From an uncultured Acetatifactor sp. (GTDB lineage: Bacteria > Bacillota > Clostridia > Lachnospirales > Lachnospiraceae), in contig CANQUQ010000004.1 of assembly GCA_947627115.1 (NCBI GenBank), positions 62,001 through 126,000 of the forward strand: a DNA stretch of 64,000 nucleotides. Direction: 5' to 3'. Both the position numbers and the translations under genes were made by a program. This document shows positions 24,717 to 33,876 of the stretch, piece by piece. Every line of letters begins with the position of its first letter. Position 1 is the stretch's first letter. The notes under the pieces were generated by a model that did no database searches, was not told where the DNA came from, and worked only from the letters and a program-made list of their open reading frames with translations.

Positions 24717-26009
24717 TTACCTGTAATAGTCGAAGGAAAGGCCGTACATGCGCACGGTGTCGCCGTCCTGTATGCCCAATGCCTCCAGCTCCTCCAGAAT
24801 TCCTGTCTCCTTCAGGAATTTCTGGAAAAAGGTAAAGCCCTTCTCGCTGTCCAAATTAGTGTATCCCAACATTTTTTCGATCCGGGGCCCTTCTATCACA
24901 TAGACATCCTCCTTGGCGTCATAGGACACGGTGAAGGGCTCCGAGGTGTCTCCGGGAACAGACTGCTCCGGGAAAAATTCCTGCTGAAAGACGGTGACAT
25001 CTCTGTTCAGTCCGTTCAGCATGTCATTGACCTTGTAGAGAAGCTCCCGAACGCCCTCCCCGCTGACGGCAGATATGGCGCAGACAGGAATCCCCCTGGG
25101 CTCGAATTCAGCCCGTATGGCCTCGACAGGACTTTTGTCCGGATCGAATATCGCATCGATCTTATTTGCCGCAATGATCTGAGGACGTTTCGCTATCTCC
25201 GGATCGTAGGCCTCCAGTTCGCGGTTGATGGCGTAGATGTCTGCAATCGGGTCCCGGCCTTCCGTTCCGGCGGCATCTACAATGTGGATCATGACCTTTG
25301 TCCGCTCGATATGTCTCAAGAATTCATATCCAAGTCCCACGCCCTGGGACGCTCCCTCGATCAGCCCCGGTATGTCGGCTATCACAAAACCGCCTGTCCC
25401 CTCCAGATCCACGACTCCCAGATTGGGATTCAGGGTGGTGAAGGGATAGTTCGCTATTTTGGGCTTGGCGTTGGTCACTCTGGACAAAAAGGTGGATTTT
25501 CCTACGTTGGGAAAGCCGATCAGGCCCACATCCGCAATTACCTTCAGCTCCAGAAGTAGCTCCAGCTCCCTGGCCGGCTGGCCCGGCTGGGCGTATTTGG
25601 GAGCCTGCATGGTGCTCGTTGCATAGTGCTGGTTGCCATTGCCGCCCCTGCCGCCGGTGAGAAGTACGATCCTGCGGTTCTCTCCGGACATATCGGCTAT
25701 GACCTGTCCGCTCTGCGCCTCCCGGATCACGGTGCCGGGCGGGACTTTGATCACGATATCCGCCCCGTCCTTGCCGCGGCAGTTCTTCTTCCCGCCGGGC
25801 TCGCCGTCCCCTGCCTTATATTTTCGGGAGTTGCGGAAGTCGATCAGCGTGTTGAGGCCCAGGTCCACCTCAAAGATCACGTCGCCGCCCCTGCCGCCGT
25901 CCCCGCCGTCGGGGCCGCCCGCAGGCACATATTTTTCACGGCGAAAAGAGACGTGTCCGTCGCCGCCTTTTCCGCTCCTCACAAATATTCTGGCTCTGTC
26001 TGCAAACAT
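24717..26009 (-). CDS. obgE: Obg GTPase (CgtA)
   Basis: The 430-residue protein has three domains: the glycine-rich Obg fold (about 1-158, with GGPDGGDGGRGG), a G domain (about 159-335; G1 GFPNVGKST, G3 DIPGLIEGA, G4 NKID) and the C-terminal OCT domain (about 350-430) present in many Gram-positive Obg proteins. Obg is an essential late 50S assembly and stress-sensing GTPase. It lies behind rpmA, with a hairpin in between that could reduce read-through. Confidence 0.97.
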   Translation of the reverse strand: MFADRARIFVRSGKGGDGHVSFRREKYVPAGGPDGGDGGRGGDVIFEVDLGLNTLIDFRNSRKYKAGDGEPGGKKNCRGKDGADIVIKVPPGTVIREAQSGQVIADMSGENRRIVLLTGGRGGNGNQHYATSTMQAPKYAQPGQPARELELLLELKVIADVGLIGFPNVGKSTFLSRVTNAKPKIANYPFTTLNPNLGVVDLEGTGGFVIADIPGLIEGASQGVGLGYEFLRHIERTKVMIHIVDAAGTEGRDPIADIYAINRELEAYDPEIAKRPQIIAANKIDAIFDPDKSPVEAIRAEFEPRGIPVCAISAVSGEGVRELLYKVNDMLNGLNRDVTVFQQEFFPEQSVPGDTSEPFTVSYDAKEDVYVIEGPRIEKMLGYTNLDSEKGFTFFQKFLKETGILEELEALGIQDGDTVRMYGLSFDYYR

Positions 26010-26043
26010 TGCTTCCCAACCTTTCCGAACACTCTCTTAAGCG

Positions 26044-26077
26044 AAAAGGCTTCAGGCGCTGCCTGAAGCCTTTGATT
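26044..26077 (-). terminator. Hairpin between rpmA and obgE (attenuator or weak terminator)
   Basis: AAAGGCTTCAGGC pairs perfectly with GCCTGAAGCCTTT around GCT. In the leftward direction it is followed only by TTTTCGC, so partial termination is likely, giving more ribosomal protein mRNA than obgE mRNA. Confidence 0.65.
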
Positions 26078-26095
26078 CCTTCGTAAGAATAAAGC

Positions 26096-26380
26096 TTATT
26101 TCTCCACAGGATACACAGAAGCCTGCTTTTTGTCGCGGCCCTTTCTCTCAAAACGGAGAATACCGTCGACCAGCGCGAACAGCGTATCGTCTCCGCCGAT
26201 GCCCACGTTGGTACCGGGATGAATCTTGGTACCGCGCTGCCTGTAAAGAATATTTCCTGCTTTTACGAACTGTCCGTCAGCTCTCTTCGCACCTAATCTC
26301 TTGGATTCGGAATCTCTGCCGTTCTTGGTGGATCCCACACCCTTTTTATGAGCAAAAAACTGAAGGTTCATGTTCAGCAT
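26096..26380 (-). CDS. rpmA: 50S ribosomal protein L27 with Prp-cleaved leader
   Basis: The 94-residue protein starts [21 protein letters not shown]. In Firmicutes the short extension ending in LQFF is removed by Prp to expose the functional AHKKG terminus near the peptidyl transferase centre. The core ([27 protein letters not shown]) is full length. prp lies directly upstream in the same operon. Confidence 0.97.
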   Translation of the reverse strand: MLNMNLQFFAHKKGVGSTKNGRDSESKRLGAKRADGQFVKAGNILYRQRGTKIHPGTNVGIGGDDTLFALVDGILRFERKGRDKKQASVYPVEK

Positions 26381-26383
26381 GTC

Positions 26384-26716
26384 TTACACCTCCTCGAATT
26401 TGACTTGTAAATAATTCTCTCCGTATTCCCTGCTCAGGTTTTCCAGATTGAATACCATAGCGTCTACCAGAAGGACGGATCCTTCCTGCAGCTTACCTTG
26501 AAAGTCGCAGCGGATAAGGCCGGAAGTCTCCTCCGTGACCACAGTCATCTTCTCTCCTGCCAACTCCTCCAGGGAATTGACAGTGCCGATGACCAGCGCC
26601 GATATGGCGGCGCACAGAATATCCGGCTGTCCTCTCCGGGCATAATCAGCATGTCCCGTGCAGGTAAAACCTCTGTAGACTTGATCGTGATCCTTTCGGA
26701 CCGTTACAGTCGTCAT
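26384..26716 (-). CDS. prp: Prp, cysteine protease that processes L27
   Basis: The 110-residue protein has the YsxB/Prp signature: catalytic His in FTCTGHADYA (about residue 22) and Cys in DILCAAISALV (about 34). It cleaves the N-terminal extension of L27, whose gene starts three bases after its stop. This rplU-prp-rpmA order is diagnostic of Firmicutes and related phyla. Confidence 0.95.
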   Translation of the reverse strand: MTTVTVRKDHDQVYRGFTCTGHADYARRGQPDILCAAISALVIGTVNSLEELAGEKMTVVTEETSGLIRCDFQGKLQEGSVLLVDAMVFNLENLSREYGENYLQVKFEEV

Positions 26717-26727
26717 ATCTCTTCCTG

Positions 26728-27033
26728 TTATGCGTTGATCTTGTCGATCTTGACCTGAGTGTATGCTTGTCTGTGACCGTTCTTTTTGTGGTAGCCGGTC
26801 TTTCTCTTGTATTTGTATACAATGACCTTTTTACCCCTGCCCTGCTCCATAACGGTAGCGGTCACACTTGCCTTTGCGGCATCGTCGCCGACCTTCAGGG
26901 TACCGTCACTTACTGCGATCACACGGTCGAAAGTAACTGTGTTCCCGGCTTCCACATCCAGCTTCTCGACCTTGATGATATCGCCCTCGGAAACCTTGTA
27001 CTGCTTTCCGCCGGTTGCAATAATTGCGTACAT
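26728..27033 (-). CDS. rplU: 50S ribosomal protein L21
   Basis: The 101-residue protein is full length: MYAIIATGGKQYKVSEGD at the start and KRKTGYHKKNGHRQAYT near the end are L21 hallmarks. It is the first gene of the rplU-prp-rpmA-obgE cluster and follows a structured leader and a good promoter. Confidence 0.98.
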   Translation of the reverse strand: MYAIIATGGKQYKVSEGDIIKVEKLDVEAGNTVTFDRVIAVSDGTLKVGDDAAKASVTATVMEQGRGKKVIVYKYKRKTGYHKKNGHRQAYTQVKIDKINA

Positions 27034-27182
27034 AATTATGGCACCTCCTATTTATGAATCTGCAGGATCCTGAATCCGCAGGATTCATTTACTCGCTGAC
27101 TTTGGTGGCGTCATGAGGACACACTTCTACCTAGTCATGCGGCATACTATGATATCTTAACATGAGGCGCCTGAATTGTCAA
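27034..27182 (-). promoter_or_regulatory. rplU promoter and structured 5' leader (L21 leader candidate)
   Basis: On the minus strand TTGACA (27182-27177), a 17-base spacer and TAAGAT (27159-27154) form a near-consensus promoter whose -35 overlaps the stop of the upstream kinase-like gene. The leader of roughly 110 bases contains GAATCCTGCGGATTC and similar self-complementary segments. Firmicutes rplU mRNAs often carry an L21-binding leader; I infer it from position and did not match a consensus. Confidence 0.6.
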
Positions 27183-27811
27183 GCATTTAGTTGCTTCTTC
27201 TCAAAATCCTCGATGTACTGAACGATCAGCTTCACGGTGCCCTCCACGCCCAGCACGCTGCTGTTGATGCACAGGTCATAGCTGTCCGCTCTGCCCCATT
27301 TCTTGGAGGAGTAATAGTTGTAGTAGCTCTGGCGCTGTTTGTCCTTCTTGATGATCATATCCCGCGCCTTCTGCTCGGTCAGCTCGTACTTCTTCATGAT
27401 GCGCTTCACCTTGGAGTCCTCGTCCGCATAGATGAAGAGATGGAGCACATTGCTGTAATCTGCGAGTGCATAATCCGCACAGCGCCCCACGATCACGCAG
27501 GGGCCCTCGTCGGCGATCTTCTTGATGGTGTCGAACTGCGCAAGAAAGACCTTGTGGCTGATGGGCATATCCACGAAGGAGGACGCGTTGTAACCGAAGG
27601 AATAAGTGTCCATTACCAAATTGTACAGGAAAGAGTTCGTAGGTCTCTCGTCATGATTCTGAATCATTTCCTCGCAGAATCCGCTCTCTTTGGCTGCTCT
27701 TGTCAGGAGTTCCTTGTCGTAACACTTGATGCCGAAATATTCCGCAACCTTCTCGCCGATCTCGCGGCCTGCAGAACCGAACTGACGCCCTATGGTGATA
27801 ACAGTATTCAT
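27179..27811 (-). CDS. Cytidylate kinase-like family protein
   Basis: About 210 residues begin MNTVITIGRQFGSAGREIG, a P-loop variant typical of the cytidylate kinase-like family (GRxxGSGGREIG in relatives), followed by CVIVGRCADYAL and a lid-like region KRIMKKYELTEQKARDMI. Unlike true Cmk the P-loop lacks GKST; such proteins are common in Lachnospiraceae and their substrate is unknown. The ATG at 27811 has GAGAGGG seven bases upstream. Confidence 0.8.
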   Translation of the reverse strand: MNTVITIGRQFGSAGREIGEKVAEYFGIKCYDKELLTRAAKESGFCEEMIQNHDERPTNSFLYNLVMDTYSFGYNASSFVDMPISHKVFLAQFDTIKKIADEGPCVIVGRCADYALADYSNVLHLFIYADEDSKVKRIMKKYELTEQKARDMIIKKDKQRQSYYNYYSSKKWGRADSYDLCINSSVLGVEGTVKLIVQYIEDFEKKQLNA

Positions 27812-27958
27812 ATACACACCCTCTCTTTCTGTTAGAGTAAAAGCATAAAAATATTCCCCCAGATATATGCTTTTGTTATAGGAACATTATACAACATTTT
27901 GAGTTTTAAGACAACAAATTTATATATATTTACCAACAAACCTTGAAAATTGCAGATC

Positions 27959-28873
27959 TCATAAGCTTTTTAACAGCTCTGCAAAGTACTCCGGCAGCGG
28001 CGCGTCCACCTCCACATACTCACCGGTGGTGGGCTGCCGGAATCCCAGTGTCTTGGCATGGAGCACCTGACCGTTCAGCGGGAAGGGTGTTTTTGTCTTT
28101 GCGCTTCCGTATACGTCATCCCCCAGAAGCGGGTGCCCGATAGACGCCATATGCACTCTGATCTGATGTGTGCGCCCGGTCTCAAGGCGGCATTCGATAT
28201 AGGTATGGCCCGCAAAACGCCTGAGCACCCTGTAATGTGTCACGGCGCGCTTGCCGCTGCGCGTGTTTACGGCCATCTTCTTTCGGTCCGTGGGGTGTCT
28301 GCCGATAGGTCTGTCGATAACGCCCTCCTCCTCCTTCAATACGCCAACGCAGACGGCGTGATAGCATCTGGTAACGGAATGCTCCTTCAGCTGCGCAGCA
28401 ATGCACTGGTGGGCGGAATCATTCTTGCAGACAATGACGGAGCCCGTGGTGTTCATATCGATCCGATGTACGATTCCGGGCCGCATCACACCGCCTATGC
28501 CGGAGAGCTGATCTCCCAGGCGGTACATTAGGGCGTTGACCAGCGTGCCGCTGTAGTGGCCGGCGGCGGGATGTACCACCATGCCCTTAGGCTTGTTCAC
28601 AACGATCACATCCGCATCCTCATAGAGAATGTCAAGGGCAATGTCCTCCGGCTCGATATCGGGCTTCGCCGCGTCGGGAAGCATAAAGACGATCCGGTCG
28701 CCCTCCCTGACGCGGAAGCTGCCCTTGACGGTCTCGCCGTTCACGGTGACCTGCCCTTCCTTGACCATCCTTTGGATATAAGAGCGCGACAAAGAGTCGA
28801 TAAGCGCGGAAAGGCACTTATCGACTCTCTCATCCTCCATTTCCTCAGTTATCTCAAAACACAGCTCCTGCAT
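27959..28873 (-). CDS. RluD-family pseudouridine synthase with S4 domain
   Basis: The 304-residue protein has an N-terminal S4 RNA-binding domain (about 12-75; VDKCLSALIDSLSRSYIQRM) and a catalytic domain with HRIDMNTTGSVIV, where Asp is the catalytic residue (usual HRLDxxTSG), followed by GRTHQIRVHMASIGHPLLGD. Members modify 23S rRNA (RluD positions in E. coli); the exact target cannot be set here. It abuts lspA, the common Firmicutes arrangement lspA-rluD. Confidence 0.93.
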   Translation of the reverse strand: MQELCFEITEEMEDERVDKCLSALIDSLSRSYIQRMVKEGQVTVNGETVKGSFRVREGDRIVFMLPDAAKPDIEPEDIALDILYEDADVIVVNKPKGMVVHPAAGHYSGTLVNALMYRLGDQLSGIGGVMRPGIVHRIDMNTTGSVIVCKNDSAHQCIAAQLKEHSVTRCYHAVCVGVLKEEEGVIDRPIGRHPTDRKKMAVNTRSGKRAVTHYRVLRRFAGHTYIECRLETGRTHQIRVHMASIGHPLLGDDVYGSAKTKTPFPLNGQVLHAKTLGFRQPTTGEYVEVDAPLPEYFAELLKSL

Positions 28874-29401
28874 CTACTTCATCTCCCGATAACGGTTCTG
28901 CTTGAAGTTGAGAAATTCAAGGTCCTTCTCCTTATAATAGAACAGAAAGAGGAGGAACAAAACGACTGTAAAGACCACGATATAGCAGTCTGCCACATTG
29001 AATATGGGGAAATTGATCAGCACAAAATAGATGAAATCCACCACATAGTCCAGTCGGAAGCGGTCGATCATATTGCCGATGCCGCCAGCCATTATGGCAG
29101 AAAGCGCTATATGGACGATGCGGAATTTCTTGTCGGCCGGCAGCTTCAGCAGGAAGAACAAAATGCCCGCCATGAACACAAAGCCCACGAACAGAAGAAA
29201 GAACTTCTGATTCTGCAGCATACCGAAAGCGGAGCCCCTGTTCTCCAGATACTGCAGCTCCAGGGCGCCCTCGATTATCACGAAGGAGGGCTGATCCTTC
29301 AGCCTTTGTACGGCCATATATTTTGTGAACTGGTCAAGGGCAAGAAGCGCCAGCATCACCAGCAGATCGATCAGCAGCATTATCTTATTTTTTTTACGCA
29401 T
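28874..29401 (-). CDS. lspA: Lipoprotein signal peptidase II
   Basis: About 175 residues with four membrane helices and the two catalytic Asp motifs, GGIGNMIDRF (about residue 115) and FNVADCYI (about 140). LspA removes signal peptides from lipidated prolipoproteins. The ATG at 29401 has GAGG six bases upstream and overlaps the aroB stop; a longer in-frame extension to 29443 lies inside aroB. The DacF-like protein at 33877 has a lipobox and is a likely substrate. Confidence 0.95.
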   Translation of the reverse strand: MRKKNKIMLLIDLLVMLALLALDQFTKYMAVQRLKDQPSFVIIEGALELQYLENRGSAFGMLQNQKFFLLFVGFVFMAGILFFLLKLPADKKFRIVHIALSAIMAGGIGNMIDRFRLDYVVDFIYFVLINFPIFNVADCYIVVFTVVLFLLFLFYYKEKDLEFLNFKQNRYREMK

Positions 29402-30503
29402 GTGCATCCTCGTCACTAAAATAGATTTCACGGATGGCGGCAAGGATCTCCTCGTCCGTCACGGTCCTGTCTATTACAGCCTTGCCGATTTTTTTCAGAA
29501 GAATGAATTTGACCCTGCCGGCCTCCATCTTTTTATCTGCCTTTGTCAGGCGCAGAATCTCATCGGGATCGATGTCCTCCACGCTGATGGGAAGATTGAA
29601 CGGTACGAACATATCCCGCACCTCATAGTATTCCTCCATAGAGAGGAGGTCCCTCTTCCAGGAGATATAGGCGGCAGCCACCGCGCCCAGGGCAACGCAC
29701 TCGCCGTGGGACAGCTGGAAATTCTTGTATTTTTCTATGGCATGTCCGATGGTGTGGCCAAAGTTCAGCAGCGCTCTATCGCCCTGCTCCGTAGGATCCT
29801 TTTCCACGATCGACTTCTTGACGGCGCAGCTTCGCATCAGCATCTCCTGAAGCACATCAAGGTCTCTCTCACAGATCTCATACATTTTATCGATCAGCCA
29901 CTGATACAGGATCTCGTCTCTGATAAGACCGTGTTTCATCACCTCGGCAAAGCCTGAGAAGAACTGACGGTCGTCGAGCGTCTGAAGGACCGAAAGGTTC
30001 ACATATACCAGACGGGGCATCTTGAAGGCGCCCACCATATTCTTGTATCCGTCGAAGTCTACGCCTGTCTTGCCGCCGATGCTGCTGTCCGTCTGGGACA
30101 GGAGCGTGGTGGGAACCTGAATATAATCCACACCCCGCAGGTAGGTCGCCGCGACGTATCCGGCGGTATCTCCCACTACTCCGCCGCCGAGCGCCACAAG
30201 CAGGTCCTTTCTATCAAGGCCCTCCTGTATCAGAAAGGAGTATATGCTTCTGACGGTATCAAGATTCTTGTTTTCTTCTCCCTGCGGGAAAACGTATTTT
30301 ACTGCCTTAAGACATTTCCCTTCAAGGCACTCCAGCACTTGGGCACCGTAGAGCTCATCCACCTTTGAGTCGGTGACGATGCAGATCCTCCGGTCCTGGC
30401 AGCCGAGCTCCGCGAGGGACGGCCACAGCTCCCCGAAGGACTGGGTGAACAGAATGTCATAGCACGGTTTTTTATTGCAGAGGATCGGCATACGCTGGGA
30501 CAT
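29394..30503 (-). CDS. aroB: 3-Dehydroquinate synthase
   Basis: The 369-residue protein has the NAD-binding motif GGGVVGDTAGYVAA (about 100), the Zn-ligand region (NFGHTIGHAIE and HGECVALG) and QVPTTLLSQTDSSIGGKTG, all defining for AroB. It converts DAHP to 3-dehydroquinate in the shikimate pathway. It overlaps lspA by eight bases. No other aro gene lies nearby, so aroB is here separated from the rest of the pathway. Confidence 0.95.
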   Translation of the reverse strand: MSQRMPILCNKKPCYDILFTQSFGELWPSLAELGCQDRRICIVTDSKVDELYGAQVLECLEGKCLKAVKYVFPQGEENKNLDTVRSIYSFLIQEGLDRKDLLVALGGGVVGDTAGYVAATYLRGVDYIQVPTTLLSQTDSSIGGKTGVDFDGYKNMVGAFKMPRLVYVNLSVLQTLDDRQFFSGFAEVMKHGLIRDEILYQWLIDKMYEICERDLDVLQEMLMRSCAVKKSIVEKDPTEQGDRALLNFGHTIGHAIEKYKNFQLSHGECVALGAVAAAYISWKRDLLSMEEYYEVRDMFVPFNLPISVEDIDPDEILRLTKADKKMEAGRVKFILLKKIGKAVIDRTVTDEEILAAIREIYFSDEDAHA

Positions 30504-30559
30504 GATGTGTTTTCCTTTCTGAATTTCGGTATATGTCTTTCCGGAAGAGATACCTGCGC

Positions 30560-30586
30560 AAAAAAAGCCTGCCCAGGCAGGCTTTT
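30560..30586 (-). terminator. Terminator after sepF
   Basis: AAAAGCCTGCC/GGCAGGCTTTT with a two-base loop, followed leftward by seven T. It ends the yggS-sepF transcript and separates it from aroB. Confidence 0.88.
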
Positions 30587-30588
30587 GA

Positions 30589-31116
30589 TCAGCTGTTCAG
30601 CTGCATATCCAGGGAACCGCCGAATATATCCTGAAAATCTCCCGAAATATCCACGCTGGAAGGGGTGATGATGAATATGTAATGAGAGATCTTCTGGAGA
30701 TTGCCGGCGATCGCGAAGCAGGATCCGCTGGTGAAATCTATGATCCTCTGGGCGATATCCACATCGAGCCCCTCCAGATTCAGCACCACGGTCCTGTTGG
30801 CCAGCAGGGTCTCTGTAATTTCTCTGGCATCCTCCACGGAGGTAGGCTTGATCACGCACACCTCCATTCCGGAGCCGTTGGTCATCCTTCTGGAGGACGA
30901 CTGCTTGATGGGAGTGATCTTGCCGCTGGGAGCGGTCGGATGTTTCTTGGCGGGACGTTCCTCTATCTCATCGTCCTTTGGCTTTGCGGAAGGCGCCTTG
31001 CGCTGTGCGACCGGCTCCTCGTCCTCCTCGCCGTCCAGATAGTCGTCGTCATAATACTCGTCGTCTTCCTCTCCGTTCAGCTTCATGTAGTTTAAGAACT
31101 TGTCCATAACACCCAT
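30589..31116 (-). CDS. sepF: SepF cell division protein
   Basis: The 175-residue protein has an N-terminal amphipathic membrane-targeting helix (MGVMDKFLNYMKL), an acidic/basic low-complexity linker (about 15-80) and a C-terminal SepF domain (about 88-170; CVIKPTSVEDAREITETLL, VVLNLEGLDVDIAQRIIDF). SepF anchors FtsZ to the membrane. Its start overlaps the yggS stop as TAATG. FtsZ itself is not in this window. Confidence 0.93.
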   Translation of the reverse strand: MGVMDKFLNYMKLNGEEDDEYYDDDYLDGEEDEEPVAQRKAPSAKPKDDEIEERPAKKHPTAPSGKITPIKQSSSRRMTNGSGMEVCVIKPTSVEDAREITETLLANRTVVLNLEGLDVDIAQRIIDFTSGSCFAIAGNLQKISHYIFIITPSSVDISGDFQDIFGGSLDMQLNS

Positions 31117-31856
31117 TATCTGATACCATACCTTTCCGATTCCGTCTTATTCCGTGCGGTCTCCTGATTTGTGTAATCTCTCTCTCCGAAAATACCAGTG
31201 CCGACCCGCACGCAGGTGGCGCCCTCCTCGATGGCGACGGTGTAATCCCCGGTCATTCCCATCGAAAGAATTTTCATACTAACATTATCAATGTTTTTTC
31301 CCTCTATGTCAACAGACAATTGTTTCAATTTTCTAAAATACGGACGGTTCTCCTCCGGATCCTCCGTGTACGGAGCGATGGTCATCAGTCCCCGAATGCG
31401 GATGCCCGGCATTGCGGCTATCTGTTCTGTCAGGGGAAGCGCCTCCGCGGGCGGGACTCCGAACTTGCTCTCCTCTCCCGCCATATTCACCTCGATCAGG
31501 ATATCGGTGACAACGCCGCTCTTTACGGACTCCCTGCTGATCTGTTCCGCCAGCCGCACGGAGTCCACACTGTGGATCAGCGCTGTCTTCCCGATGATGT
31601 ACTTTACCTTGTTCCTCTGCAGGTGGCCGATCATGTGCCAGAGTATGTCGCCGGGCATCTGCGGCAGCTTGTCCGTCAGCTCCTGCACCTTATTCTCGCC
31701 GAAATCCCTGGCGCCGGCGTCGTATGCCTCCCGGAGCGCCTGCACAGGCTTCGTCTTGCTCACAGCGATCAGGGTGACCTCAGAGGGGTCTCTTCTCGTC
31801 CTTTCACATGCCTGGGCGATCCTCTGCCGCACGGTATTTAAATTTTCGCTGATCAA
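31116..31856 (-). CDS. yggS: YggS family PLP homeostasis protein
   Basis: About 246 residues of single-domain PLP-binding TIM barrel: Lys in LIAVSKTKP (Schiff base), HMIGHLQRNKVK, SMGMTGDYTVAIEEGAT and VRVGTGIFGER. It binds pyridoxal phosphate and influences amino acid pools without a known enzymatic reaction. GGAGGTG fits a TTG at 31856 (nine bases) better than the GTG at 31868 that it abuts. sepF-yggS adjacency is widespread in Gram-positives. Confidence 0.92.
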   Translation of the reverse strand: MISENLNTVRQRIAQACERTRRDPSEVTLIAVSKTKPVQALREAYDAGARDFGENKVQELTDKLPQMPGDILWHMIGHLQRNKVKYIIGKTALIHSVDSVRLAEQISRESVKSGVVTDILIEVNMAGEESKFGVPPAEALPLTEQIAAMPGIRIRGLMTIAPYTEDPEENRPYFRKLKQLSVDIEGKNIDNVSMKILSMGMTGDYTVAIEEGATCVRVGTGIFGERDYTNQETARNKTESERYGIR

Positions 31857-31900
31857 TAGTCGTGTCACCTCCGATCGATCGCATTGGTAAAGCGGAAATG

Positions 31901-33319
31901 TCAGGGCTGGACGTTGGGCTGATTGATGAACTGGTCGTCGCTGACGGTCGATGCGTCAAGGGCGATGTAATCATATACATTCAGTCCGTAGCGCGTATTG
32001 GATTTTACAATGGCATACTCTTCATTCTGGTACAGGATGTTGATCTGCTTAAAATCGGCGTAGCCCTTGTTCATATTGTAGACGCCGATCAGGGTCGCGC
32101 GCCTGCTCACGGTAAAGGTCTCCTGACTGTCCAATTTATACAATATGTCGCCTGTGTTCAAAATAGAACTGTCGAGGTAATATTCCTTGGCTTCCTCGTC
32201 AAAATTGTAAAGATCCACCTCCAGCATCTCGCTGGATATACTTCCGTCCTCCAGGTAGCACTGACGCACGATGCTCCCGCGTCCGCCGCTTCCGCCGGGG
32301 ATCACGTAATCCTCCGGTATCAGGAAAAATTCCTTCTGCACAATGGAGGTGACCGGTATTTTCAGGCCCCTCTCATCCTCTACGATCAGCTCTATGTCCA
32401 AAAAGCGGTCCGACAGAAAGGCTGCCATGGAGTTGTTAAAGGACAGCTGCAGATAGGTCTTGCCGTCGCTGTTGTTGAGCAGCCGGACCTCTCCCCAGGA
32501 TTCGTACTGGTTCTTCAGGAACTTTACCTTTATGTAGCCCTCCTCCTGGAGCTTGGCGCCCCTGTCCGGTTCGATCGGGATGACCAGGGACCAGTTTTCG
32601 TCCGAAGCGAGCTTGTAGGCGGCATCGCCGACAGCGATCAGATCGTTGCTCATCAGCGGATGCTTCTCGTACTCCTTCTCCTCGAATATTTCCGCCGTCA
32701 CATCGGATGCCGTCAGGTCTTCGTAGCCGTCCGTCCAGTACGCAACGGTCCCCGATTCGGGAGCGTAGGCATAGTTGACGATACTGCCGCCGGCGCCGCT
32801 GTCCAGGGAGCCGAGATTTTCCATCATATTGGCGTTTGCCAGCTTGAATACGGTATTCTTCAGGGAATATTTAAAATCGTAGGTGCTCTCGAAGTCCCGG
32901 CTGTCAAAGCCGTGAGAGAAATTTACGATCTCGTTGCGAAATTCCGCGAGCTCCTTTTCGCTCAGCGTGTTCTCGCCGAGAGCGATTCCCTCCATGCTCT
33001 CATTCAGGCGGCCCGTCTCGTCCACGACATACACCAGGTCGTTCTTGGCCACACGCTCTCCCTCGCGGGCGTAATAGTTCACATAGCCGGCAGCCGTGGT
33101 ATAGACAACGGATTCGTCGCGAAGAGCTATCCCGCGATAAATGTTGTCCGCGGCAAGAGAACCCTCCTGAACCTCGTAACGGCTTATGCGGCCTGTGTGA
33201 AAGTACGAGATCACGCAGACGATCACATAGACCAGTATGACACCGAAAATGATCATTCCTATATTCAGGTTGAGAGGCTTCCTGTATTTTTTTATTTTTG
33301 TGATCTTGGTGTTCGACAC
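31901..33319 (-). CDS. HlyD-like membrane-anchored protein upstream of yggS-sepF
   Basis: About 472 residues: a short basic cytoplasmic start, one membrane helix (about 20-42), then an extracellular region with HlyD/biotinyl-lipoyl-like half motifs (TTAAGYVNYYAREGERVAKN and ILNTGDILYKLDSQETFTV). The type resembles adaptor subunits, but no ABC transporter is adjacent; in clostridia such genes sit beside sepF, hinting at a division or envelope role. The GTG at 33319 has GGAGG five bases upstream. Function unassigned. Confidence 0.65.
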   Translation of the reverse strand: MSNTKITKIKKYRKPLNLNIGMIIFGVILVYVIVCVISYFHTGRISRYEVQEGSLAADNIYRGIALRDESVVYTTAAGYVNYYAREGERVAKNDLVYVVDETGRLNESMEGIALGENTLSEKELAEFRNEIVNFSHGFDSRDFESTYDFKYSLKNTVFKLANANMMENLGSLDSGAGGSIVNYAYAPESGTVAYWTDGYEDLTASDVTAEIFEEKEYEKHPLMSNDLIAVGDAAYKLASDENWSLVIPIEPDRGAKLQEEGYIKVKFLKNQYESWGEVRLLNNSDGKTYLQLSFNNSMAAFLSDRFLDIELIVEDERGLKIPVTSIVQKEFFLIPEDYVIPGGSGGRGSIVRQCYLEDGSISSEMLEVDLYNFDEEAKEYYLDSSILNTGDILYKLDSQETFTVSRRATLIGVYNMNKGYADFKQINILYQNEEYAIVKSNTRYGLNVYDYIALDASTVSDDQFINQPNVQP

Positions 33320-33330
33320 GTCTGCCTCCA

Positions 33331-33362
33331 AACAAAAGCCCCGGTTTCATCCGAGGCTCTTG
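33331..33362 (-). terminator. Terminator between the P-loop gene and the HlyD-like gene
   Basis: GAGCCTCGG/CCGGGGCTTTTGTTT forms a stem with one G-T pair and a T-rich tail leftward. The T tail runs into the ribosome site of the HlyD-like gene. Confidence 0.75.
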
Positions 33363-33382
33363 GATCAGTCATATTTTGCAGG

Positions 33383-33802
33383 TCACAGGGATAAGATGAT
33401 CTTGTCCTTCAGACCGGCGGGAAGCTCGGATTCATCCATGGAAACGCTCAGAATGAAATCCACATCAAAGCTCTTGCTGAGCTTTTCTAATTTATCAATG
33501 GCGGGTTCAAGGTCTTTATCATCCATACAGGCAATTGTCAAAAAGCTGTCGAAATACATCTGCTGAAGATCGTGGTCCTGCGAGAGCACTCCGCTTACAA
33601 ATCCAAGAAATTCGCTGCTGTTCTCGATCATGAACTGAGACACATCCACAAGACGAACCTTATTGTTCAGCTCATACATATGCTTTGCGCTCTTGTCAAG
33701 ATATACCACATTCCCGGAAATCTCTTTTACTTCGCCGTTCACCTTATCCAGTAACTGCTTTGTCTTGCCCTTTCCTTTTCTGCCGACAATCAACTGAACC
33801 AT
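33383..33802 (-). CDS. Small P-loop ATP-binding protein of unknown role
   Basis: The 139-residue protein opens MVQLIVGRKGKGKTKQLLDK, a Walker A (GRKGKGKT) at the very N-terminus. A Walker-B-like TIACMDD (about 88) is followed by a region predicted as alternating strands and helices. Databases often label such clostridial proteins 'twitching motility protein PilT', but it lacks PilT domains. The position beside cell envelope genes suggests a housekeeping role; I assign none. Confidence 0.6.
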   Translation of the reverse strand: MVQLIVGRKGKGKTKQLLDKVNGEVKEISGNVVYLDKSAKHMYELNNKVRLVDVSQFMIENSSEFLGFVSGVLSQDHDLQQMYFDSFLTIACMDDKDLEPAIDKLEKLSKSFDVDFILSVSMDESELPAGLKDKIILSL

Positions 33803-33876
33803 TGGGAAACCCTCCTGTAGTAGTGTATTTTTACTGATACTTCAATTATAAGCGATACGAGCCCAAAAAACAACTG

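Noticed and set aside
33383..33802. PilT-type pilus retraction ATPase
   Set aside because: Only a P-loop is present; the protein is 139 residues and lacks the PilT Asp/His boxes. The common database label looks like a misannotation.
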